Assembly (NCBI RefSeq): GCF_020097135.1
Contig: NZ_CP083608.1
Span: 930,001 to 994,000 of the forward strand
Length of the DNA stretch: 64,000 nucleotides
From: Macrococcus armenti
GTDB taxonomy: Bacteria > Bacillota > Bacilli > Staphylococcales > Staphylococcaceae
Reading direction: 5' to 3'
Part shown: positions 11,161 to 22,210 of the stretch, in pieces
How the letters are laid out: the number at the start of each line of letters is the position of its first letter
Numbering within the stretch: position 1 is the stretch's first letter
Made by a program: the position numbers and the translations under genes
The notes under the pieces: generated by a model
Database searches by the model: none
The model's input: only the letters and a program-made list of their open reading frames with translations
Told to the model about the DNA's origin: nothing

Positions 11161-11718
11161 ATGACGACTGAAATTTTAAACGAACTAAAAACTAAAATGG
11201 AAAAAAGTATTGAAAGTTTGCAACGTGATTTAGCAAGCATTCGTGCTGGACATGCAAACGCTAACCTTTTAGATCGTGTATCTGTAGTATATTACGGTGC
11301 TGAAACGCCAATTCAGCAATTAGCTGGGATTTCAGTACCTGAACCTAGAATGCTTTTAGTAACGCCATATGATAAAACATCAATCGATGATATTTTAAAG
11401 GCAATCAACATGGCAAACTTAGGTGTTAACCCAACATCTGATGGGAACGTTATTCGTATTACTGTCCCAGCTTTAACTGAAGAGCGCCGTAAAGAGCTTG
11501 TAAAGGATGCTAAAAAAGAAGCTGAAAATTCAAAGATTGCAATTCGTAACATTCGTCGTGATGCGAACGATGCGCTTAAGAAAGCTGAAAAAGCAGGGGA
11601 AATTACTGAAGATGATTTAAAATCATTTACAGAAGATGTTCAAGCTGAAACGGATAAATTCATTAAGAAAATTGATGATTTAACTGCAGCTAAAGAAAAA
11701 GATATTCTGGAAGTATAA
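11161..11718 (+). CDS. frr: ribosome recycling factor
   Basis: RRF splits post-termination ribosomes together with EF-G. The protein is 185 aa, the normal size. It shows [20 protein letters not shown] in the three-helix bundle and [15 protein letters not shown] in the beta domain, ending in a helical C-terminus rich in Lys and Glu. The start is ATG after AAGGAG. It is the second gene of pyrH-frr and is closed by a strong terminator. Confidence 0.97.
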   Translation: MTTEILNELKTKMEKSIESLQRDLASIRAGHANANLLDRVSVVYYGAETPIQQLAGISVPEPRMLLVTPYDKTSIDDILKAINMANLGVNPTSDGNVIRITVPALTEERRKELVKDAKKEAENSKIAIRNIRRDANDALKKAEKAGEITEDDLKSFTEDVQAETDKFIKKIDDLTAAKEKDILEV

Positions 11719-11740
11719 TTACGAATCAGAACATATGATG

Positions 11741-11782
11741 AAAAAGTGGCGAGTCAAATGAATTTTGACTCGACTTTTTTTT
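11741..11782 (+). terminator. frr terminator
   Basis: A cgagtcaaa/tttgactcg stem, extendable by flanking A/T pairing, is followed by eight or more Ts. Confidence 0.88.
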
Positions 11783-11850
11783 GTGAATTTCATGAATATA
11801 CATATAGATTATGATAGAATATAGTAATAAGTTGAAATACGGAGGTTGCG

Positions 11851-12600
11851 ATGTTTCCATTTAAGAAGCGAAAAGCAATAAAAAATAATAACATTAATGC
11901 GGCACAAATTCCGAAACATATTGCAATCATTATGGACGGAAATGGCCGATGGGCAAAACAGAAAAAAATGCCGCGTATAAAAGGACATTATGAAGGCATG
12001 CAGACCGTAAAGAAAATTACGAGATATGCCAGTGATCTAGGTGTAAAGTACTTAACGCTGTATGCATTTTCAACTGAAAACTGGTCACGTCCTAAAGATG
12101 AGGTTAATTACTTAATGAAACTGCCGGGTGATTTTTTAAACACGTTTTTACCGGAACTCATAGAAAAAAATGTTAAAGTTGAAACAATCGGTTTTATTGA
12201 TGATTTACCGGAACACACAAAAAAAGCAGTGTTAGAAGCGAAAGAGAAAACGAAACATAATACAGGTTTAACGCTCGTGTTTGCACTGAATTATGGTGGG
12301 CGTAAAGAAATTATTTCAGCAGTGCAGTTAATCGCAGAGCGTTACAAATCTGGTGAAATTACTTTAGATGAAATTAGTGAGACGCATTTTAATGATTATT
12401 TATTTACAGCAAATATGCCTGATCCTGAGTTGTTAATTAGAACTTCCGGTGAAGAACGTTTAAGTAACTTTTTAATTTGGCAATGCTCATATAGTGAGTT
12501 TGTATTTGTAGATGAATTCTGGCCAGATTTTAATGAAGAAAGTTTAACACAATGTATATCAATATATCAGAATCGTCATCGACGTTTTGGTGGATTATAA
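11851..12600 (+). CDS. uppS: undecaprenyl diphosphate synthase
   Basis: UppS condenses isopentenyl diphosphate with farnesyl diphosphate to the C55 carrier for cell wall glycans. The catalytic Asp29 lies in IIMDGNGRWAKQ, and LYAFSTENWSRP and RTSGEERLSNFLIWQ are signature motifs. The length is 249 aa. The start is ATG behind CGGAGG. cdsA begins 10 bp after its stop, so the two genes form a unit of lipid precursor synthesis. Confidence 0.96.
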   Translation: MFPFKKRKAIKNNNINAAQIPKHIAIIMDGNGRWAKQKKMPRIKGHYEGMQTVKKITRYASDLGVKYLTLYAFSTENWSRPKDEVNYLMKLPGDFLNTFLPELIEKNVKVETIGFIDDLPEHTKKAVLEAKEKTKHNTGLTLVFALNYGGRKEIISAVQLIAERYKSGEITLDEISETHFNDYLFTANMPDPELLIRTSGEERLSNFLIWQCSYSEFVFVDEFWPDFNEESLTQCISIYQNRHRRFGGL

Positions 12601-12610
12601 GGAGTAAATC

Positions 12611-13396
12611 ATGAAGACAAGAACGATTACAGCGATTATAGCTATGGCAATATTTTTACCGGTAGTTGTTTATGGTAAATTACCACTGCTAATTATGGCG
12701 TATTTATTGGCGATAGTTGCACTTAAAGAAGTATTAAATATGAAAAACATAAAACTATATTCACTGCCAGGAATATTCAGCGTAATAGCGCTTTGTTTAA
12801 TTATGTCACCGGAAAAAAGTAAACTTGTTTCACTCGATTACCAAGTTCCGTTTTTAATATTAATCAGTTTAATTATGCTGAGTTATACTGTAATGAGTAA
12901 AAATAGATTTAACTTTGTTGATGCGGCGTTCTGTATGTTAGCTGTAGCGTATGTCGGTATTGGATTTATGTACTTTTATGAGACGCGTAACAATGGTTTA
13001 ATCTACATATTATTTGCATTGTTAATTGTTTGGGTAACGGATACTGGAGCTTACATATTCGGAAGATTATTCGGTAAAAATAAACTATGGCCTGAAATAA
13101 GTCCGAATAAAACGATAGAAGGATTTATCGGTGGTATATTATGTTCAACAATTATTGCTGTCATATTTAGTTTGAATTACGATATGCCTTTATCGATGAT
13201 TCCACTAATTTTAGTGACATGGTTATTTAGTATGTTTGGTCAGCTGGGTGATTTAGTTGAAAGTGCATTAAAACGTCATTTCGATGTTAAAGATTCTGGT
13301 AATTTATTACCAGGACACGGTGGTATACTCGATAGATTCGATTCATTTATTTTCGTATTACCGTTAATGAACATCTTATTAATCAGTTTCAAATAA
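12611..13396 (+). CDS. cdsA: phosphatidate cytidylyltransferase
   Basis: CdsA makes CDP-diacylglycerol from phosphatidate and CTP at the inner membrane; PgsA, also in this window, uses that product. The protein is very hydrophobic, with about eight membrane segments. The family signature is ILDRFDS near the C-terminus, preceded by [18 protein letters not shown]. The length is 261 aa. The start is ATG behind AAGGAG. Confidence 0.95.
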   Translation: MKTRTITAIIAMAIFLPVVVYGKLPLLIMAYLLAIVALKEVLNMKNIKLYSLPGIFSVIALCLIMSPEKSKLVSLDYQVPFLILISLIMLSYTVMSKNRFNFVDAAFCMLAVAYVGIGFMYFYETRNNGLIYILFALLIVWVTDTGAYIFGRLFGKNKLWPEISPNKTIEGFIGGILCSTIIAVIFSLNYDMPLSMIPLILVTWLFSMFGQLGDLVESALKRHFDVKDSGNLLPGHGGILDRFDSFIFVLPLMNILLISFK

Positions 13397-13422
13397 TACA
13401 ATATAATACATTACACTTAAAT

Positions 13423-13458
13423 GGTTTTTAATATACGAATCGTTTAAGTGTTTTTTTA
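13423..13458 (+). terminator. uppS-cdsA terminator
   Basis: An acacttaaa/tttaagtgt stem is followed by seven Ts. Confidence 0.82.
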
Positions 13459-13515
13459 TTATGATTTATAAATTTATGTTAGAATATAGCTATTAAACGT
13501 AAAAAAGGTGAAGTA

Positions 13516-14646
13516 ATGAAAAATATAGGAATTCTAGGTGCTAGTGGATCGGTTGGAACGCAAGGTCTGGATATTATTAGACAGTTCCCTGAGCAATATA
13601 AACTTGTAAGTTTTTCAGTAGGGAAAAATACAGCTCTCGCAAACGAAATAATAAAAGAATTTAAACCTGAAATTTGCTGTGTTCAAAGTGAATCAGATAT
13701 TCAAAAAATTGAAGATCAATCTATCAAGATTGTATACGGTAATAAAGGATTACTGGAAATTGCCGCATATCATAAAAATGACATGCTGCTGAACTCAATT
13801 ATGGGTAGTGTAGGCTTAAAGCCAACAGTTCACGCCATAGAGCATGGCGTTGACATAGCACTTGCAAACAAGGAAACGCTCGTTGTTGCAGGTGAAATCA
13901 TTATGCAGCTGGCACGTGAACATGATGTTAATATTATACCGGTGGATTCTGAACATTCAGCGATTTTTCAATGTTTAAATGGTGAAGAACATAAAAATAT
14001 TGAGAAATTAATAATTACAGCAAGTGGTGGATCTTTCAGAGATTTAACACGTGAACAGATAAAAGATGTAACCGTACAGGATGCCCTGAATCATCCGAAC
14101 TGGTCAATGGGTAAGAAAATTACGATTGATTCTGCTACGATGATGAATAAAGGGCTTGAAGTTATAGAAGCAAAGTGGCTGTTTAATATGCCAATTGAGA
14201 AAATTGAAACGCTATTGCATAAACAGAGCATTATCCATTCGATGGTAGAATTTAATGATACGAGTGTTATTGCTCAGCTCGGTACACCGGATATGCGTAT
14301 GCCGATATTATATGCATTCAGCTATCCTGATAGGTTGCCACGAGATGCAGAACGATTGGATTTAGCAGCTATCGGTCAGCTTGATTTTAAAGCGATGGAT
14401 TTTGAACGTTACAAATGTCTTGCACTTGCATATGAAGCGATTAAAACAGGCGGGACGATGCCTGTTGTGATGAATGCAGTCAATGAAGTTGTCGTACAGC
14501 AATTTCTCGATGAAGAAATTGGATTTCTGGATATCGAAACGATTATTGAACGAGAAATGCACGCACATGACGTAATTCAAAACCCTGATTTAGATACGAT
14601 TCTTGAAATAGATGCGAAATATAAGTCTAGAAAGTATGAGGTGTAA
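13516..14646 (+). CDS. dxr: 1-deoxy-D-xylulose 5-phosphate reductoisomerase
   Basis: Dxr carries out the committed step of the MEP isoprenoid pathway, DXP to MEP, with NADPH and a divalent metal. The NADPH motif GASGSVG is at residues 8-14. [22 protein letters not shown] and [20 protein letters not shown] are the metal and substrate regions. The length is 376 aa. The start is ATG after AAAGGTG. Most Staphylococcus species lack the MEP pathway and use mevalonate, while the S. sciuri group and Macrococcus are reported to carry MEP genes, so an intact dxr points to that side of the family. Confidence 0.95.
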   Translation: MKNIGILGASGSVGTQGLDIIRQFPEQYKLVSFSVGKNTALANEIIKEFKPEICCVQSESDIQKIEDQSIKIVYGNKGLLEIAAYHKNDMLLNSIMGSVGLKPTVHAIEHGVDIALANKETLVVAGEIIMQLAREHDVNIIPVDSEHSAIFQCLNGEEHKNIEKLIITASGGSFRDLTREQIKDVTVQDALNHPNWSMGKKITIDSATMMNKGLEVIEAKWLFNMPIEKIETLLHKQSIIHSMVEFNDTSVIAQLGTPDMRMPILYAFSYPDRLPRDAERLDLAAIGQLDFKAMDFERYKCLALAYEAIKTGGTMPVVMNAVNEVVVQQFLDEEIGFLDIETIIEREMHAHDVIQNPDLDTILEIDAKYKSRKYEV

Positions 14647-14648
14647 CG

Positions 14649-15929
14649 ATGGTAGGATTTTTAGCCTTTATATTTGTTTTTGGATTACTCGTTACTGTGC
14701 ATGAGCTCGGTCATTTAATATTTGCAAAACGTGCGGGTATTATGTGTCCGGAATTTGCGATAGGAATGGGACCGAAAATTTTCTCGTATAAAAAGAATGA
14801 AACGTTATATACGATCAGATTATTACCTGTCGGTGGCTATGTGATGATGGCTGGAAGTGGAATGGAAGAAAATCCGCTTAAACAAGGAATGCAAGTTGAT
14901 GTTAAGCGTAATGATGAAGGTGAAGTTACGCATATTATTCTTGATGATCAGCATCAGTTTCAGCAGATTGAGCAATTAGAAGTAATCGACAGTAATTTTG
15001 ATGATGCGATGTTTATTGAAGGTGTGAATCAATATACGAATGAACAAGAACGACTTAATATTGCAGAAACTGCATACTTTGTGCGTGAAGGTGATTTAAT
15101 ACAGATTGCACCACCAAGCAGACAGTTCAGAACAAAAAAACCTTGGCCGAAGTTTTTAACGTTATTTGCAGGGCCGTTTTTCAATTTCCTATTAACGTTA
15201 GTGCTATGCATTATTATAGCGTTTATAGTTGGATCGCCTACAAATACAGTTGGTGAAGTTGCGAAAGATTCTCCTGCTTTATCTGCTGGACTCAAACCAG
15301 GCGATACAATTGTTCAGCTTAATGATGAAAAAATTGACTCATTCAGAGATATTAAGTCTTATTTACAGAATAACGGAGACAAATCCGTTTCAGTAACTGT
15401 TGAGCGTGATGGTAAAAAAGAAACGTTGCAGCTTAAACCAGCTAAAGTTGAAGCGAAAGTTTCTAAAACGAAAACTCAGACATCATATCAGATTGGTTTC
15501 ATGCCGAAGAAAACTTTTTCATTAACAGACCCATTTATAGATGGATTCAATGAGACGATGCGTTACGCAACATTAATATTTACATTACTGATTGAGCTCT
15601 TTACATCAATTTTTACAGGTAGCTTTTCATTTGATATGCTTAACGGGCCGGTCGGTATATATAAGTTCACGGATTCTGTAGCACAGCAAGGGTTTCTACC
15701 ATTACTTGGACTTGCTGCGATGCTTTCTGTAAATATTGGGATCATGAATTTAATTCCGATTCCGGCGCTGGATGGCGGTCGAATATTATTTGTATTGTAT
15801 GAAGCGATTTTCAGACGTCCAGTCAACAAACGTGTTGAAATGATTATTGTTGGTGCTGGTGTCGTATTTATGTTCTTTGTTATGATTATGGTAACATGGA
15901 ACGATATATCTAGATATTTCCTTAAATAA
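14649..15929 (+). CDS. rseP: site-2 intramembrane zinc metalloprotease RseP/RasP
   Basis: This membrane protease cuts single-span proteins such as anti-sigma factors and leftover signal peptides inside the bilayer. HELGH at residues 18-22 in the first transmembrane segment and NLIPIPALDGGR in a late one form the zinc site. A PDZ domain (about 200-270) contains AGLKPGDTIVQLN. The length is 426 aa. The start is ATG behind GAGGTG, 2 nt after dxr, so translation is probably coupled. Confidence 0.95.
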   Translation: MVGFLAFIFVFGLLVTVHELGHLIFAKRAGIMCPEFAIGMGPKIFSYKKNETLYTIRLLPVGGYVMMAGSGMEENPLKQGMQVDVKRNDEGEVTHIILDDQHQFQQIEQLEVIDSNFDDAMFIEGVNQYTNEQERLNIAETAYFVREGDLIQIAPPSRQFRTKKPWPKFLTLFAGPFFNFLLTLVLCIIIAFIVGSPTNTVGEVAKDSPALSAGLKPGDTIVQLNDEKIDSFRDIKSYLQNNGDKSVSVTVERDGKKETLQLKPAKVEAKVSKTKTQTSYQIGFMPKKTFSLTDPFIDGFNETMRYATLIFTLLIELFTSIFTGSFSFDMLNGPVGIYKFTDSVAQQGFLPLLGLAAMLSVNIGIMNLIPIPALDGGRILFVLYEAIFRRPVNKRVEMIIVGAGVVFMFFVMIMVTWNDISRYFLK

Positions 15930-15957
15930 ACAGCAGTTTGCTGTTTATTTTTTTGTT
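15928..15957 (+). terminator. rseP terminator
   Basis: An aaacagca/tgctgttt stem with a 3-nt loop and a T-rich tail overlaps the rseP stop codon. Confidence 0.78.
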
Positions 15958-16013
15958 TTATTAATCATTAATTTATTATATGATATAAGTATTATAGATT
16001 TTAGGAGGCAGCT

Positions 16014-17720
16014 ATGAAACAGAGTAAAATGTTTATTCCAACATTAAGAGAAGTCCCAAGTGATGCTGATAGTAAGAGTCATCAGTTATTATTAAAAGCA
16101 GGAATGATTAAACAAGTCGCAAGTGGTGTATATAGTTACTTACCGATTGCTAAGCGTGTGTTAAATAAAATCGAGTCAATCGTTCGTGAAGAGATGGAAG
16201 CGATTGATGGTGTAGAAATATTAATGCCTGCCTTACAGCCTTCTGAACTTTGGAGTGAGTCTGGTCGCTGGCAAAGTTATGGTGCTGAACTTATGCGTAT
16301 GACTGATCGTCATGGTCGTGAGTTTGCACTTGGGCCAACACACGAAGAGATAATTACTTCACTCGTTCGTGATGAATTAAAGTCATACAAGAAATTACCG
16401 GTAACATTGTTCCAGATTCAGAACAAGTTCCGTGATGAAAAACGTCCGAGATTCGGTTTATTACGTGGTCGTGAATTTATTATGAAAGATGCTTATAGTT
16501 TCCATGCAAATGAAGCATCTCTTGATGAAACGTATCAGGATATGTATGATGCATATTCGAAAATTTTCACGCGTTTAAACTTACAGTTCCGTCCGGTTAT
16601 TGCAGATAGTGGTGCAATCGGTGGTAGTCATACGCATGAGTTTATGGCGCTTGCTGAAATTGGTGAAGATACAATTTGTTATACGGATGGTAGTGATTAT
16701 GCTGCAAACATTGAGAAAGCAGAAGTTGTATATCACCCAAATAAGAAACATACTGAAATTCAGGATTTAGAGAAAGTTCATACTCCTGGCGTTAAAACAG
16801 CTCAACAGTTAGCGGATTTCTTAAATCGTAATTTAGATGAAATTGTGAAATCTATGATCATTAAAGTGGACGATCAGTTTGTAATGTTCTTAATTCGTGG
16901 TCATCACGAATTAAACGATATTAAAGTGAAATCATTCTTTGGAACTGAGCATGTTGAAATGGCGACAGATGATGAAATACGTTCAATCTTAAATGCTAGC
17001 CCAGGTTCTTTAGGACCAGTCGGTGTAGATAAAATTGACATATATGCAGATAACAGCGTTCAGGATTTAAATAATTTAGCTGTCGGTGCAAACGAAGATG
17101 ACTATCATTTTGTAAATGCAAATATTGAGCGTGATTTCAAAATTAAAGGTTTTGGTGATTTCCGATTCATTTTAGAAGGCGAACCTGCTGCTGACGGTAG
17201 TGGTCCTATCAAATTTGCAGAAGGTATTGAAATCGGACAAGTATTTAAATTAGGTACGAAGTATAGTGAGAGTATGAATGCGACGTTCTTAAATGATCAG
17301 GGACGCGCTGAGCCGATGGTAATGGGTTGCTATGGTATTGGTGTATCACGTACGTTATCAGCTGTTATTGAGCAGCATCATGATGATAAAGGAATTATAT
17401 GGCCTACATCCATTACACCATTTGAAGTGCATATTATTAGCGTGAATCCAAAACAGGATGCACAAAAGCAGCTTGCAGATACTTTGTATGATACGTATCG
17501 TACACAATATGAAGTTTTATATGATGACCGTGCTGAACGTGCTGGTGTTAAATTTAATGATGCAGATTTAATCGGTATTCCGGTACGTGTTGTTGTTGGT
17601 AAACAAGCAGCAGAAGGTATTGTTGAAGTTAAAAACAGACGTACGGGCGAAGCTGTTGAAGTACATGTAGATGCATTAAGCGAAACGATTCAATCAATTT
17701 ATACATCATTTGAATCATAA
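16014..17720 (+). CDS. proS: prolyl-tRNA synthetase
   Basis: ProS charges tRNA-Pro. It is the bacterial class II form, with the YbaK-like editing domain inserted between motifs 2 and 3 (about residues 225-400). Motif 2 is the region around [20 protein letters not shown]; motif 3 lies in [18 protein letters not shown]. The C-terminal anticodon-binding domain follows. The length is 568 aa. The start is ATG after AGGAGG. Only 85 bp separates it from rseP, and no T-box leader fits there. Confidence 0.96.
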   Translation: MKQSKMFIPTLREVPSDADSKSHQLLLKAGMIKQVASGVYSYLPIAKRVLNKIESIVREEMEAIDGVEILMPALQPSELWSESGRWQSYGAELMRMTDRHGREFALGPTHEEIITSLVRDELKSYKKLPVTLFQIQNKFRDEKRPRFGLLRGREFIMKDAYSFHANEASLDETYQDMYDAYSKIFTRLNLQFRPVIADSGAIGGSHTHEFMALAEIGEDTICYTDGSDYAANIEKAEVVYHPNKKHTEIQDLEKVHTPGVKTAQQLADFLNRNLDEIVKSMIIKVDDQFVMFLIRGHHELNDIKVKSFFGTEHVEMATDDEIRSILNASPGSLGPVGVDKIDIYADNSVQDLNNLAVGANEDDYHFVNANIERDFKIKGFGDFRFILEGEPAADGSGPIKFAEGIEIGQVFKLGTKYSESMNATFLNDQGRAEPMVMGCYGIGVSRTLSAVIEQHHDDKGIIWPTSITPFEVHIISVNPKQDAQKQLADTLYDTYRTQYEVLYDDRAERAGVKFNDADLIGIPVRVVVGKQAAEGIVEVKNRRTGEAVEVHVDALSETIQSIYTSFES

Positions 17721-17740
17721 TTTGATATAATGAATAATAA

Positions 17741-17770
17741 AAGTAATACGCAGTTGCGTGTTACTTTTTC
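17741..17770 (+). terminator. proS terminator
   Basis: A 12-nt stem aagtaatacgca/tgcgtgttactt with one wobble pair is followed by Ts. The ribosome site of polC lies immediately after it. Confidence 0.8.
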
Positions 17771-17791
17771 ATTTTGAAGGTGGTAAAGAAC

Positions 17792-20700
17792 GTGACAATA
17801 ACAAATAATGAAAAGTTTAAAGTATTGCTTAAACAGCTTCAAATAGAAGATTTATTTATTCTGCCTGATATAGATAAAGCGGAGTTGACAAAGATAGATG
17901 TATATAAAAATGACCGTAAATGGCATATGTACTTTAAATTTGAAACGCACCTGCCATATGAACTGTTTGCTTTATTAAAAGAAAAGATTAAAGAACATTT
18001 TGAACATATTGCAGCTGTAACATTCGAAATTGAAGTCAGAGACGCACTGGATACAGATAAAGTTCGCGCGTACATCCCTTATGCTATCGGTGAAACGAAT
18101 ATGAGTCCAAGTCTTAAACATCAGTTAAACAGTAAAAGTTTTACGTTTAGTGGAGATGTACTTAAGTTTAATGTGACGAATGATATTGAAAAAGTGCATT
18201 TTGAAAAGAATTGTAATGGCGCTTTATTAAAGGCGTTTAAAAACGTCGGGTTTAATGTTACGCAATGTGTATTCGAAGTTTCACATAATGATGCTGAAGC
18301 AGAGTTGGCCTCACTTGAAGCATACATTCAGGAAGAAGAAGAGAATCATAGCAAGATTATAAGAGAAAAAATGATAGAGCGTGAAAAACAACGTAAAGAT
18401 GACGATAGTCCTGAAATTACGAAGTGTCAAATCGGTAAACCGATACAGGTGGAACAAGTTAAACGTATTGAAAGTATTATAGAAGAAGAGTATAAAGTAG
18501 CACTTGAAGGTGTTGTATTCGATATTGAGATTAAAGCGCTGAAAAGTGGTCGTCATATCGTTCAGCTTAAAATTACAGATTATACAGATTCATTAATTGT
18601 AAAAATGTTTACTAGAAAAGGTAAAAATGATCTGGAACATTTTGAGTCATTGAAAATAGGGGACTGGATTAGATGTCAAGGTCGTATTGAAATGGACACG
18701 TTTGTAAGAGACCTTGTTATGATGATGGAAGACGTTGAAGCGATCAAAAAGCCGGAGAAAAAAGATAAAGCTGAAGAAAAACGCGTAGAGTTCCATTTAC
18801 ATAGTGCGATGAGCCAGATGGATGGTGTGACGCATATCAGTAAATATGTTGCCCAAGCTGCTAAATGGGGACATAAAGCAATTGCGGTCACTGACCATAA
18901 TGGATGTCAGGCATTTCCTGATGCGCATGCTGCTGCTAGTAAAGCGGGTATCAAAATGATTTATGGTGTAGAAGGTATGCTTGTAGATGATGGGGTTGCA
19001 ATCAGTTATAAACCACAGAATATTCCTTTGAAAGATGCAACGTATATTGTATTTGACGTTGAAACGACAGGTTTAAGTTCGCAATATGATAAAATCATTG
19101 AGCTTGCCGCAGTTAAAGTTAAGGGTGGAGAAATTATTGACAAGTTTGAGCGATTCAGTAATCCGGGAGAACGATTAAATGAAACTATTAAAAATTTAAC
19201 TGGAATTACAGATGATATGCTTGTCGATGCACCTCCGATTGAAGAAGTACTAAATGATTTCAGAGCGTTTGCAAAGGACGCAATCTTTGTCGCTCATAAC
19301 GCAAGCTTTGATATGGGCTTCATTGATACAGGGTTTGATCGTCTCGGATATGGACCAACAACAAATGCTGTTATCGATACGTTAGAATTATCCAGAACAA
19401 TAAATACAGAGCTTGGAAAACACGGTCTTAACTTTTTGGCGAAGAAATATGGCGTCGAACTTACTCAGCACCATAGAGCGATTTATGATGCAGAAACAAC
19501 TGCGCATATTTTCGTGAAAATGTTAAAGCAGATAGAAGAACTGGGCGTTACGAACCACAATGAAATTGATGCAAAGTTATCTAATAAGGATGCATATAAA
19601 CGTGCACGACCGATGCATGTTTCATTAATCGTTCAAAATAAGCAGGGATTGAAAAACTTATTTAAAATTGTAAGTGATTCAATGGTTGAATATTTTTACA
19701 GAACACCTCGTATACCACGTTCTTTATTAAATGAATATCGTGAAGGTATATTAGTTGGTAGCGCGTGTGATAATGGAGAAGTGTTCACTGCAGTAATGCA
19801 GAAGGACCAGGATGAAGTAGAAAAAATCGCTAAGTTTTATGATTATCTTGAAGTCCAGCCAAAAGCGCTTTATCAGCATTTACTGGATAAAGATTTAATA
19901 CGCGATAATGAGACGATGGAAGAAATTTATAGTCGTATCATTGCAGTCGGTGAAAAACTCAATATTCCAGTAATCGCTACTGGGAATGTACATTACTTAA
20001 ACGAACACGATAAAATTGCACGTGAAATTCTTATCGCTTCAAATCCAGGTAACCCATTGAACCGACAAACATTACCTGATGCACACTTCAGAACGACTGG
20101 CGAAATGCTCGATGCTTTTCATTTCTTAGGTGAAGAGAAAGCATACGAGATTGTTGTTAAGAACACGAACGAACTAGCAGATCGTATTGATACGGTTGTG
20201 CCAATTCAGGATAAATTATTCACACCGAATATTGATGGTGCAAACGAAGAGATTCGTGAGATGAGTTATGCACGTGCGCGAAGTATATATGGAGATGAGC
20301 TTCCAGAAATTGTAGTAGCCAGACTAGAAAAAGAACTGGAAAGTATTATCGGGAATGGTTTCGCAGTTATTTATTTAATCTCACAAAAACTTGTAAAGAA
20401 AAGTTTAGATGATGGCTATCTTGTAGGAAGTCGTGGATCAGTTGGTTCCAGTTTCGTTGCAACGATGACTGAAATTACAGAAGTAAATCCATTACCGCCA
20501 CATTATATTTGTCCAAAATGTAAATCGAGTCATTTCTTTGAAGATGGTAGTGTAGCAAGTGGTTTTGACTTACCAGATAAATCATGTCCAACTTGTAACG
20601 TGCCGTATATAAAAGAAGGTCAGGATATTCCATTTGAAACGTTCTTAGGATTTAAAGGTGACAAAGTACCCGATATCGATTTAAACTTCAGTGGTGAATA

Positions 20701-22096
20701 TCAACCGGTCGCACATAATTATACGAAAGTACTGTTCGGTGAAGATAAAGTATTCCGAGCAGGTACAATTGGTACGGTTGCCGAGAAAACAGCGTTTGGT
20801 TACGTAAAAGGGTATATGAATGATGCAGGTGTTCATAAACGCGGTGCTGAAATTGATAGACTTGTTAAGTCATGTACGGGTGTGAAACGTACGACAGGAC
20901 AGCACCCGGGGGGTATTATCGTTGTACCGGATTATATGGATATATATGATTTTACTCCGATTCAGTATCCAGCAGATGATCAGTCAAGTGCATGGAAGAC
21001 GACACACTTTGACTTCCATTCTATACATGATAACCTACTTAAGCTTGATATATTAGGACACGATGATCCGACGATGATCCGTATGTTACAGGACCTATCT
21101 GGGATGGATCCAAAAACAATACCAGTTGACGATAAAGAGACGATGAAAATATTCTCAAGTCCGGAATCACTCGGTGTAACTGAAGATGATATATTATGTA
21201 AAACAGGTACGCTTGGGGTTCCGGAGTTTGGTACTGGATTCGTAAGACAAATGTTAGAAGATACGAAACCTTCTTCATTCAGTGAGCTTGTTCAAATTTC
21301 AGGTTTATCACATGGAACGGACGTATGGCTGGGCAATGCTCAGGAGTTAATTAAAAGCGGAACGTGTGATTTAAGTTCTGTTATCGGTTGTCGTGATGAT
21401 ATCATGGTCTATTTAATGTATGCAGGTCTGGAACCTTCGCTAGCGTTTAAAATTATGGAATCCGTACGTAAAGGAAAAGGGTTATCAGATGAATTTGAAG
21501 CTGCGATGCGTGAAAATAACGTACCAGAATGGTATTTAGATTCATGTAAAAAAATTAAATATATGTTCCCGAAAGCCCACGCTGCGGCATATGTTTTAAT
21601 GGCAGTGCGAATTGCGTACTTTAAAGTACATCATCCACTTTATTACTATGCAAGTTACTTTACAGTTCGTGCAAGTGACTTTGACTTATTGACGATGACG
21701 AAAGATAAACATACGATAAAAGCAACTGTAAAAGATTATTACAGTAGGTTTCACGATCTTGCGAAGAAGGAAAAAGATGTTCTGACCGTGCTTGAAATTA
21801 CGAATGAAATGGCACAACGAGGATTTAAAGTACAACCGATTTCTTTAGAGAAAAGTACTGCATTTGAATTCATCATTGAAGGGGATTCATTAATACCACC
21901 GTTTATTGCAGTACCAGGTCTCGGCGAGAACGTAGCAAAACGTATCGTTGCAGCACGTGAAGAAGGGCCTTTCCTATCTAAAGAGGAACTGAATAAAAAA
22001 GCGGGTGTATCACAAAAGATCATCGAATATTTAGATGAGCTTGGAAGTTTATCAGGTATGCCTGACAAAGCACAACTCTCAATATTTGATTTGTAA
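17792..22096 (+). CDS. polC: DNA polymerase III PolC-type alpha subunit
   Basis: PolC is the main replicative polymerase of low-GC Gram-positives. Domains in order: an N-terminal region; an OB fold (about 230-320); the PHP domain opening at FHLHSAMSQMDG; the DEDD 3'-5' exonuclease inserted in PHP (VFDVETTG, VAHNASFDMGF); then the polymerase core with VGSRGSVGSSFVATMTE, a Cys4 zinc site and catalytic PDIDLNFSGEY. It ends in DKAQLSIFDL, a likely beta-clamp-binding QLSIFDL motif. I chose GTG 17792, 8 nt after AAGGTGG, giving 1434 aa; a TTG at 17774 would overlap the ribosome site. Confidence 0.96.
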   Translation: MTITNNEKFKVLLKQLQIEDLFILPDIDKAELTKIDVYKNDRKWHMYFKFETHLPYELFALLKEKIKEHFEHIAAVTFEIEVRDALDTDKVRAYIPYAIGETNMSPSLKHQLNSKSFTFSGDVLKFNVTNDIEKVHFEKNCNGALLKAFKNVGFNVTQCVFEVSHNDAEAELASLEAYIQEEEENHSKIIREKMIEREKQRKDDDSPEITKCQIGKPIQVEQVKRIESIIEEEYKVALEGVVFDIEIKALKSGRHIVQLKITDYTDSLIVKMFTRKGKNDLEHFESLKIGDWIRCQGRIEMDTFVRDLVMMMEDVEAIKKPEKKDKAEEKRVEFHLHSAMSQMDGVTHISKYVAQAAKWGHKAIAVTDHNGCQAFPDAHAAASKAGIKMIYGVEGMLVDDGVAISYKPQNIPLKDATYIVFDVETTGLSSQYDKIIELAAVKVKGGEIIDKFERFSNPGERLNETIKNLTGITDDMLVDAPPIEEVLNDFRAFAKDAIFVAHNASFDMGFIDTGFDRLGYGPTTNAVIDTLELSRTINTELGKHGLNFLAKKYGVELTQHHRAIYDAETTAHIFVKMLKQIEELGVTNHNEIDAKLSNKDAYKRARPMHVSLIVQNKQGLKNLFKIVSDSMVEYFYRTPRIPRSLLNEYREGILVGSACDNGEVFTAVMQKDQDEVEKIAKFYDYLEVQPKALYQHLLDKDLIRDNETMEEIYSRIIAVGEKLNIPVIATGNVHYLNEHDKIAREILIASNPGNPLNRQTLPDAHFRTTGEMLDAFHFLGEEKAYEIVVKNTNELADRIDTVVPIQDKLFTPNIDGANEEIREMSYARARSIYGDELPEIVVARLEKELESIIGNGFAVIYLISQKLVKKSLDDGYLVGSRGSVGSSFVATMTEITEVNPLPPHYICPKCKSSHFFEDGSVASGFDLPDKSCPTCNVPYIKEGQDIPFETFLGFKGDKVPDIDLNFSGEYQPVAHNYTKVLFGEDKVFRAGTIGTVAEKTAFGYVKGYMNDAGVHKRGAEIDRLVKSCTGVKRTTGQHPGGIIVVPDYMDIYDFTPIQYPADDQSSAWKTTHFDFHSIHDNLLKLDILGHDDPTMIRMLQDLSGMDPKTIPVDDKETMKIFSSPESLGVTEDDILCKTGTLGVPEFGTGFVRQMLEDTKPSSFSELVQISGLSHGTDVWLGNAQELIKSGTCDLSSVIGCRDDIMVYLMYAGLEPSLAFKIMESVRKGKGLSDEFEAAMRENNVPEWYLDSCKKIKYMFPKAHAAAYVLMAVRIAYFKVHHPLYYYASYFTVRASDFDLLTMTKDKHTIKATVKDYYSRFHDLAKKEKDVLTVLEITNEMAQRGFKVQPISLEKSTAFEFIIEGDSLIPPFIAVPGLGENVAKRIVAAREEGPFLSKEELNKKAGVSQKIIEYLDELGSLSGMPDKAQLSIFDL

Positions 22097-22100
22097 TCAT

Positions 22101-22129
22101 TTGAAGAAATCATTCGTTTATGTTATGAT
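22101..22129 (+). promoter_or_regulatory. rimP-nusA-infB operon promoter
   Basis: TTGAAG and TATGAT are separated by 17 nt, directly after the polC stop. Confidence 0.6.
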
Positions 22130-22158
22130 TTAATTGTTAAAGAAAATACTCTACTAGC

Positions 22159-22190
22159 GAAAAGAGTGGGAATTCCCGCTCTTTTCTTAC
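22159..22190 (+). terminator. leader hairpin: polC terminator or nusA-operon attenuator
   Basis: A 12-bp stem gaaaagagtggg/cccgctcttttc with an AATT loop has a short, imperfect U-tract. It lies downstream of the promoter at 22101, so the operon transcript must read through it. NusA controls hairpin termination, so autoregulation is possible but only inferred. Confidence 0.55.
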
Positions 22191-22210
22191 GTTTATGTTA
22201 GGAGGATTAT

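Noticed and set aside
15930-16013. T-box leader before proS
   Set aside because: Only 85 bp are available and no T-box sequence is seen; the space holds a terminator and ribosome site.
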